The notes beneath the pieces are model-generated. The model was not told where the DNA came from and searched no databases. It was given only the letters and a program-made list of their open reading frames with translations. From JBCCRH01 sp039208045 (lineage in GTDB: Bacteria > Bacteroidota > Bacteroidia > Chitinophagales > Saprospiraceae), in assembly GCA_039208045.1 (NCBI GenBank), contig JBCCRH010000172.1, forward strand, positions 1-11,611: a stretch of 11,611 bases of DNA. The letters are read 5' to 3'. Numbering within the stretch: the first letter of the stretch is position 1; each line of letters begins with the position of its first letter. The position numbers and the translations under genes are program-made. Of the stretch, positions 5,759 through 11,611 are shown piece after piece.

Positions 5759-8700
5759 ATGATGCAAAGAAAATCGCTCTTTCTGTTGCCAGTATTGGCG
5801 CTATTCTCCTATTTCTCCCTACTTGGGCAAACGGCTTCACCTATTGAAGGCTGTGTAGACCTTACGGTAAATTTCACCCCTCCCGCAGGCTCAACGGCCT
5901 TCTTTTGGGATTTTAAAAATGGAAGTACCTCTAGCAATGCTGAGCCTTCTACTATTTATACCAATCCAGGTGTCTACGAAGTAGAATTTAGTGAAGGGCA
6001 GGGCCAGCCCGTAGCGGGGACAGTCACGATCACCGTATATCCCAAACCAGAGCTTTCCTTTGCTGCGGATACCCTTAGAGGATGTACCCCTTTTGCGGTT
6101 ACCTTTACCGATGAGTCTACTATTGACCCAGCTATTGATGTCACAGCACTCAACTGGACTTTTGGCGATGGTAATTCATCTACTGGAAACCCAGTAACGC
6201 ATATTTATAATACCAATGGTATTTTCGATATTGGCCTACAGCTAGAAGCAGTACAGGAAAATTGTGGGATCACCGTTAACGTTCCTAGCCTGATTGATGT
6301 AAGTAGTGCGCCGCAAACGGCTTTCACTGCTGCACCAAATTCCGCTTGTGAAGCACCCCTTACTGTTTCTTTCGGTAATACGACCGTCGTAGGTGATAAT
6401 AGTACCGTTAGCTATGCTTGGGATTTTGGGAATGGCAATACCTCTACCGCGCAAAACCCTCCTCCACAAACTTACACGTCCGAAGGGCAGTTTACCGTTA
6501 CGCTCACCGCTACCGAGGACAATGGCTGTGTGAATACCTTCACACGCGTAATCAGCATTGGCGATCCACTAGCCAACTTTGATATACCAGATACCATCTG
6601 TATCAATACCGAAATTGAGATAATCAATACTTCAGCAATAGGCTTGTACAGCTGGCAATTTGGCCCAACAGCAGATCCTTCTTTTTCTAATGTAGCCAAT
6701 CCCATTGTTATATTCGACCAAGAGGGAGAAGTGGACATTACGCTATCTGTCACTACTTTTGATGGCGCCTGTACAGGTGATACGACGATCACTGTTTTTG
6801 TAGATGAGGCCGATGCCTCTTTCGTATCTGATCCTTCCTACAGCTGCTCCGAACCATTCGAAATCAACTATACCTCGCTCTCCGATGAGCCGATTATGTG
6901 GGAGTGGATTTTTTATGATGGAAATACTGCCGCTGCTTCCGATACCTCCTATACTTTTGTCAATCTCGACACCACTACCTTTGGAGAAAATGGCCGCATC
7001 TTTGATACTACCTTCTTGGTGGTCACCAATCCCTCTGGTTGTGTCGATACCTCATTTCAAGTGGATACCATTCACTTACCCAATGCGCTTTTCATGCCTG
7101 ATGTAGTGGATGGCTGCGCGCCCCTCACCGTTATGTTTTCTGATAGCAGTACGTCCAACGAACAAATTATTCGCTACGAATACGACTATGGCGATGGCAA
7201 TACGGCTGTGTTTACGAATGACGATACACACTCCTATACTTTCAACGATCCGGGTGAGTACGAAGTGATCCTAAATATTGAAAATGAAGGAGGTTGCTTA
7301 GATACTTCCTACGCGATACTCATTGAAGTGGGCGAGGAAATAAACCTCGACTTTGCGGTAAGCGCCACCAATATATGCCCGGGCGACACCGTGAGTTTTA
7401 CCAACCTCACCCCACCCGATAATGTTGATGCCTGGCACTTCCAGACCGATAATGGCCGCTCGCATCATTGCTATCAAGAACCAGAGCTAGAATGGGCATT
7501 TGGAACAGAAACCGGCCCAATGGACGTGACACTGATTGCAGAATACAATGGCTGCTTGTCCGAACTTACCAGAGAAGACCTCATCACAGTCAATGGCCCG
7601 ATTGCTCGCTTAGACTACGAGATTGATTGTGAAAATCCTTTTGATGTCACCTTCCGTGATTCGAGTATTGAGGCTACCATTTTGACTTGGGATTTTGGAG
7701 ATACCACCACCAGTAATCTCGCTGATTTGATTCACACCTACGATACCACAGGTAATTATATGGTAACGCTAACGGCAGAAAATCCTGGTACGGGTTGTCC
7801 TGCTTCGGTGGATAGTGCCTTGGTATGTATCAGGGACTTGCAAGCTGAATTCGAATTAGATACGATCCTTTGTGTTGGCCAGGAGTATGACTTAGATGCG
7901 ACCCTATCTGAGGATGTCGATGCGACTTGCTGGAAGGGCTTCAATTGGTTCTTTGACAGAAATGGCCGCCCAATCACCACACAAGATACCATCACCTCCT
8001 TTGTATTTGGGCAAAGTGGAGATGAAACGGTTACTCTGGTAGTGGAGGATGTTAATGGATGTTTTGATACCACTGCCATTGATGTCCGCCTCTTCGACAT
8101 TACTTCTGATTTTGAGTTAGACGACGATTTTATATGTACCAATGGTACGGTGCCGGTCAATTTTACCGATCAAAGCACTGCTGATACGACTATTGTCGAA
8201 TGGATGTGGAGCTTTGGTTCTACTGCTCAAAATCCTTCTCATATTTTCACGGATATTATCCCTGCCGGAGATAGTATTGCGGTAACGCTTACTGTAACTG
8301 ATGAGGTAGGTTGCCCAGCGACTTCTGAGCAGTTTATTACGGTCTATCGCCCCATTAGCGCCATTTTAGCAAATCCTAGCTTAGCCATTTGTGTAGGTAC
8401 CGAAGTTGAATTCACTGGAATCGACTTTACTGCTGGCGGCTCTAATTTATCATTTGCTTGGGACTTTGGCAATGGAAACACCGACACAGGTATTAGCGTA
8501 AGCGAAACCTTTGACATGGAAGGTGACTTCCCCGTTACGCTCGATTATACGGAGATCGCCTCGGGCTGCTCTGGAGAAGCAGTGGTGCAGGTGAGGGTAC
8601 AAGACTTTCCGGAGGCTGCATTTAGTTATGATAAAGAAGACCAAGATATCATCTGTTTGAGTGATGGACAAATTGTTTTCACGGATCAGAGTAGTTCCAA

Positions 8701-9952
8701 CTTCCCGCTTACCTATAGCTGGAACTTTGATAATGGGAGTCCGCTTTCAATCGCGCAAAACCCAACAATTACTTTTGATAAGGGAGTCTTTGATGTAGAA
8801 CTCACCGTAAGTACTCCATTTGGTTGTATGGATTCGATTACTAGACAAATTGAAGTACTAGGCCCAGATGGAGATATATCAATAAGCGACGATTTGATTT
8901 GTCTTGGGGACGAAGTTGTTCTAGAACTAATTAATGATTCTGATGTAGAACAGTTCGTATGGGATATTCAAGGGGACTTCATAGAGGATGAGAATCCGTT
9001 AATATACCCTTTTGATATGTCAGCAGTAGCAGGTCTACAAACGATACCAATCCGCTTGCAACTTACTGGAACTAGTGGCCAGTGTGTAACGACTATAGAT
9101 ACTGTAGTTACCCTGCAAACGGTCATCGCTGACTTTAGCGCTGATGCTAGTGCCTGTGCAGATGTAGATGTTCAGTTTACTAATCTAAGTCAAGGGGCTA
9201 ACAGCTTTGAATGGGATTTTGATAATGGGCAAACTTCAGCAGAAGTAAATCCTGTACTTCAGTTTGATGAAGAAGATACCTATAATGTGACACTAGTAGC
9301 TACTTCTCCTGAAGGTTGTACGGATGAGCTTACACAGGCTATTGTAATAGATGAGATTCAGGGAATAGGAATTAGCATTAGCCCAGAGCAGGATACCTTC
9401 TGCTTAAATGACTCCATTTCTCTGATGGCCACGCTGAATCCTCCGTTTGAAGTACAGAGCTATACTTGGTTTTATAATGATGCTTTGGTTGATGGCGTGG
9501 ATTCAACAGTATTTAGTGTAGATCAAATAAGGCCACTAAATGAAATGCCCATATCTGATCCACTACCCCCTGCTTTCTTTACGGTTGAGGTAGTAGGTGC
9601 CAATGGGTGCGTTGGTGATACCACAATAATGCTGCCGATAGAAGCTTGTGCACAAGTATTAGCTCCAAATGTGTTCACTCCCAATAATGATGGTACGAAT
9701 GATTTCTTCAATGTAGTATCAGATGAAGTGATTGGCTCATTGGAAGGAGCAGACGTGCAAATTTTAGAATTCAAAATCTGGAATCGCTGGGGCACACTGG
9801 TCTACGACAATGAAAATCCTACCCAGGGATGGGATGGTACCAAAGATGGAAATGACGCCCCCGTAGATGTGTACTTCTATCAAGTCATTTATCGAGCGCT
9901 GCCCGAGAGTGAAGAATTCGTTCTTACTGGCGACGTCACGCTACTCCGATGA
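5759..9952 (+). CDS. Giant PKD-repeat surface protein with T9SS type B (gliding-type) sorting domain
   Basis: About 1397 residues. I chose ATG 5759 because it abuts a good signal peptide (MMQRKSLFLLPVLALFS, ending LLGQ); ATG 5762 or 5735 are alternatives and TTG 5705 is unlikely. The body has about 14 PKD-like beta-sandwich repeats of 80-95 residues, recognised by cores such as WTFGDGNSSTG, YAWDFGNGNTST, YEYDYGDGNTAV, LTWDFGDTTTS, FAWDFGNGNTDT and FEWDFDNGQTSA, then one Ig-like unit. Most repeats have a Cys near the first strand and a GC near the last, suggesting one disulfide per domain. Some units are degenerate (around 7350-7596, 7850-8095 and 8861-9121). Residues about 1302-1397 (9662-9949) are the gliding-motility-associated C-terminal domain: APNVFTPNNDGTNDFF, IWNRWG, GWDGT, GDVTLLR. 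It is probably a long surface stalk or adhesin exported by T9SS. No catalytic domain is visible, and its ligand cannot be inferred. Confidence 0.9.
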   Translation: MMQRKSLFLLPVLALFSYFSLLGQTASPIEGCVDLTVNFTPPAGSTAFFWDFKNGSTSSNAEPSTIYTNPGVYEVEFSEGQGQPVAGTVTITVYPKPELSFAADTLRGCTPFAVTFTDESTIDPAIDVTALNWTFGDGNSSTGNPVTHIYNTNGIFDIGLQLEAVQENCGITVNVPSLIDVSSAPQTAFTAAPNSACEAPLTVSFGNTTVVGDNSTVSYAWDFGNGNTSTAQNPPPQTYTSEGQFTVTLTATEDNGCVNTFTRVISIGDPLANFDIPDTICINTEIEIINTSAIGLYSWQFGPTADPSFSNVANPIVIFDQEGEVDITLSVTTFDGACTGDTTITVFVDEADASFVSDPSYSCSEPFEINYTSLSDEPIMWEWIFYDGNTAAASDTSYTFVNLDTTTFGENGRIFDTTFLVVTNPSGCVDTSFQVDTIHLPNALFMPDVVDGCAPLTVMFSDSSTSNEQIIRYEYDYGDGNTAVFTNDDTHSYTFNDPGEYEVILNIENEGGCLDTSYAILIEVGEEINLDFAVSATNICPGDTVSFTNLTPPDNVDAWHFQTDNGRSHHCYQEPELEWAFGTETGPMDVTLIAEYNGCLSELTREDLITVNGPIARLDYEIDCENPFDVTFRDSSIEATILTWDFGDTTTSNLADLIHTYDTTGNYMVTLTAENPGTGCPASVDSALVCIRDLQAEFELDTILCVGQEYDLDATLSEDVDATCWKGFNWFFDRNGRPITTQDTITSFVFGQSGDETVTLVVEDVNGCFDTTAIDVRLFDITSDFELDDDFICTNGTVPVNFTDQSTADTTIVEWMWSFGSTAQNPSHIFTDIIPAGDSIAVTLTVTDEVGCPATSEQFITVYRPISAILANPSLAICVGTEVEFTGIDFTAGGSNLSFAWDFGNGNTDTGISVSETFDMEGDFPVTLDYTEIASGCSGEAVVQVRVQDFPEAAFSYDKEDQDIICLSDGQIVFTDQSSSNFPLTYSWNFDNGSPLSIAQNPTITFDKGVFDVELTVSTPFGCMDSITRQIEVLGPDGDISISDDLICLGDEVVLELINDSDVEQFVWDIQGDFIEDENPLIYPFDMSAVAGLQTIPIRLQLTGTSGQCVTTIDTVVTLQTVIADFSADASACADVDVQFTNLSQGANSFEWDFDNGQTSAEVNPVLQFDEEDTYNVTLVATSPEGCTDELTQAIVIDEIQGIGISISPEQDTFCLNDSISLMATLNPPFEVQSYTWFYNDALVDGVDSTVFSVDQIRPLNEMPISDPLPPAFFTVEVVGANGCVGDTTIMLPIEACAQVLAPNVFTPNNDGTNDFFNVVSDEVIGSLEGADVQILEFKIWNRWGTLVYDNENPTQGWDGTKDGNDAPVDVYFYQVIYRALPESEEFVLTGDVTLLR

Positions 9953-9966
9953 TGAAAAGAAAGACA

Positions 9967-10067
9967 CCTCGCGGATTGCAAATCCACTAGGCGCGGGCCT
10001 GGCTTTATAGAAAAAGCTTAGCCCGCGCTCACTTAGCCCGCGCTCAGCGGATTTGAAATCCGCGAGG
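9967..10067. repeat. REP/BIME-like intergenic palindromic element
   Basis: Arms 9967-9985 (CCTCGCGGATTGCAAATCC) and 10049-10067 (GGATTTGAAATCCGCGAGG) are inverted repeats of 19 bases with one mismatch. Inside, GCGCGGGC at 9991-9998 pairs with GCCCGCGC at 10036-10043 after symmetric 5-base internal loops. The right arm is itself palindromic (GCGGATTT-G-AAATCCGC, 10047-10063), and the left arm nearly so. Two inverted palindromic units in a 138-base convergent gap is the architecture of REP/BIME elements mobilised by RAYT transposases; no such gene is in the window. It could also act as a bidirectional terminator for the PKD and Pnkp genes. Confidence 0.75.
10017..10046 (+). repeat. Two tandem copies of CTTAGCCCGCGCTCA
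   Basis: Two exact adjacent 15-base copies (10017-10031 and 10032-10046) sit in the loop and inner stem of the palindromic element. Either copy's GCCCGCGC can pair with 9991-9998, giving alternative hairpins with a short or long loop. This looks like a local duplication within the element. Confidence 0.85.
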
Positions 10068-10090
10068 TTGATCCAAGCCCCCCTCCTTTC

Positions 10091-11611
10091 CTACAACCTA
10101 GGATCCACCGGCTCACTCTCCAACGCCAATACTCCAAACACCGCTTCATGCACCCGCCGAAGCGGCTCTTTGCGCACAAAGCGCTCCAAGCTCTCCACAC
10201 TCAGTGCAAATTCACGCAACGCTAAGCTCCGCTTACTCCCCAATCCCCGCTGCCGCAAGCGCTTCAAGTTTTCCGGCGCATCATAATCAGGGCCATAAAT
10301 GATACGCAAGTATTCCTTGCCCCGGCATTTCACCGCAGGCTGGATCAGCCCTTTTTTACCATAGGCAATAAAATCCGCTGGTTTCACCACCATACCCTCC
10401 CCACCATTTGCTGTAAGGCGCAACCACCACTGCACTGCCGCTGCGCAGCTTTCTGCATCCTCCAAATCAGCTATCTGATAGGCCGTAGCCTTTAGCAATC
10501 TTGGATCCGCAGCGCAGATTCGGTGAATTTCCTCCATATGCCAGCGGTGTGACTGATGAGTATGGACTTGCATTTCGGTAGCCAGAATATGGAAGGGAGC
10601 TAATTGGTAATCCTCCAGCTGCGTCACTTCCCAGCAGTAGGCTCGGTACGACTCCCGGAAGCGGCCAATGGCTTGATACTTCTGCTGAAACCGCGCTTGT
10701 AGTGCTGCTACGCCCTCCACCTTTCGCGTTGCCATTTGCCGAAAGGCACCTTCTACCGCCGCTAAGGCATGGGTACCTGCCGCCCCTACTGCCGCGTATT
10801 GCTCCTTCAGCAAGGCCTGTGCCTTGGCCGACCAGGGCATCAGCTCAGCATCCAAGCACACCCAGTCCGTACCAAAGCGCTCCCAGAATTGAGCGGTCCC
10901 CAAGGCTTTGACCACTCTTTCGATAAATGCCTGCTCCAGTGTGCTATCCTTAAAGAAATTGCGGCCCGTGCGGGTGTAGCATACGCCTAATTTGCCGGAG
11001 GTAATACCAAATCGGGCTTGGCTCACACTAGCATCCTTGCACAAGACCAGAATCGCCCGCGATCCCATATGCTTTTCTTCGCAGATCACCTGCTTGATTC
11101 CCTGCTTTCGGTAATAATTCAGGGCCTCATTAGGATGCTCTAAATAGCCTTCCAACTCACTCGTATCACCAGGCGACATCGTAGGTGGCAGATACATCAA
11201 CCACTTCGGGTGGATGGCAAAACGACTCATCACCTCTAAAGCAGCCGCACTATGCTCGGCGCTAATAGTCAAATTATTGCGCAAGCGCGTCTGTACGATA
11301 CGCTTGCCAATCACATCTTCAATATGCAGCAAATCATCATTCTCCTGCTGATGGGTCAAGCCCGTTTCTACTTCTGGTATCAATGGTTTTGCAGGCTCGT
11401 AGTACACTTGCTTAGCGGGTACCGATACGAGTTCTTCCTCTGGGTAGCGCAAGGCCGTCAGCTTCCCACCAAACACACAGCCCGTATCAATATCAATCGT
11501 GCGGTTGAGCCATTCGGCTGCTGGCACGGGTGTGTGCCCATACACCACCTTCGCGCGCCCCCGATATTCGGAGGCCCAGTTGTAACGCACCGGAAGGCCA
11601 TATTCATCGAT
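10091..11611 (-). CDS. pnkp: Polynucleotide kinase-phosphatase Pnkp, phosphatase end and ligase domain (5' partial)
   Basis: The frame is open at the window edge and ends at TAG 10093-10091; 506 residues are seen, beginning IDEYGLPVRYNW. The first part is the end of a calcineurin-like phosphatase (VVYGHTPVP, then NRTIDIDTGCVFGG). A ligase-type adenylyltransferase domain follows: motif I EEKHMGSRA with nucleotidyl Lys at 11074-11072, LDAELMPWSAKAQ, GGEGMVVKP, and VKCRGKEYLRIIYGPDY; the end is ALESEPVDPRL. The 5' kinase domain should lie beyond 11611. In characterised bacteria Pnkp heals cleaved RNA ends (5' kinase, 2',3' phosphatase) and, with the methyltransferase Hen1, seals and 2'-O-methylates them, reversing ribotoxin damage. 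hen1 is expected nearby but is not in this window. The visible motifs look intact. Base composition is richer in GC than the lipoprotein region. Confidence 0.92.
   Translation of the reverse strand: MDEYGLPVRYNWASEYRGRAKVVYGHTPVPAAEWLNRTIDIDTGCVFGGKLTALRYPEEELVSVPAKQVYYEPAKPLIPEVETGLTHQQENDDLLHIEDVIGKRIVQTRLRNNLTISAEHSAAALEVMSRFAIHPKWLMYLPPTMSPGDTSELEGYLEHPNEALNYYRKQGIKQVICEEKHMGSRAILVLCKDASVSQARFGITSGKLGVCYTRTGRNFFKDSTLEQAFIERVVKALGTAQFWERFGTDWVCLDAELMPWSAKAQALLKEQYAAVGAAGTHALAAVEGAFRQMATRKVEGVAALQARFQQKYQAIGRFRESYRAYCWEVTQLEDYQLAPFHILATEMQVHTHQSHRWHMEEIHRICAADPRLLKATAYQIADLEDAESCAAAVQWWLRLTANGGEGMVVKPADFIAYGKKGLIQPAVKCRGKEYLRIIYGPDYDAPENLKRLRQRGLGSKRSLALREFALSVESLERFVRKEPLRRVHEAVFGVLALESEPVDPRL

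Noticed and set aside
10017..10046. Tandem 15-base repeat as the start of a CRISPR array
   Set aside because: The copies are directly adjacent with no spacers, only two exist, and no cas gene is present.
10053..10286. Small plus-strand ORF opposite the Pnkp end
   Set aside because: It lies antisense to a well-conserved domain and starts inside the palindromic element.

Overview
The window reads as chromosome of a free-living Bacteroidota bacterium, probably a Saprospiria/Lewinella-like lineage. The main evidence is two kinds of type IX secretion (T9SS) C-terminal sorting domain: type A at the end of the protein ending at 4629, and type B/gliding-type at the end of the giant PKD protein ending at 9952. 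Cys-18 lipoproteins, few visible Shine-Dalgarno sites and a bacterial Pnkp RNA-repair enzyme fit this. The lineage below phylum is inferred from style, not from a marker gene.

Layout. Positions 2-319 (+) are the C-terminal hot-dog domain of an acyl-ACP thioesterase, preceded by a Ser/Pro linker encoded by a C-rich tract. Positions 2863-321 (-) hold a probable three-gene lipoprotein operon: two tandem 205-aa lipoproteins with near-identical N-terminal halves, then a PQQ-type beta-propeller lipoprotein interrupted by one in-frame TGA where a Trp is expected. Positions 3034-4629 (+) encode a seven-repeat secreted propeller protein with a type A sorting domain. A nearly G-free tract containing C4A4 repeats follows, then a small secreted M43-like metalloprotease (5532-4723, -). 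Positions 5759-9952 (+) encode an approximately 1400-residue PKD-repeat surface protein with a type B sorting domain. A REP/BIME-like palindromic element lies at 9967-10067. From 11611 to 10091 (-) is the C-terminal 506 residues of the polynucleotide kinase-phosphatase Pnkp.

How it works together. From 321 to 9952 almost every product carries an export signal, so this is an envelope/secretome neighbourhood: lipoproteins, a protease and two T9SS cargo proteins. The thioesterase and Pnkp at the edges are cytoplasmic and look like unrelated flanking genes. I see no complete, demonstrably new system. The most unusual points are the single-codon break in the propeller lipoprotein, the half-homogenised lipoprotein pair, the telomere-like G4T4 motif, and the palindromic element. 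No tRNA, rRNA, CRISPR array, transposase or phage gene is visible. No gene-free stretch exceeds 300 bases.
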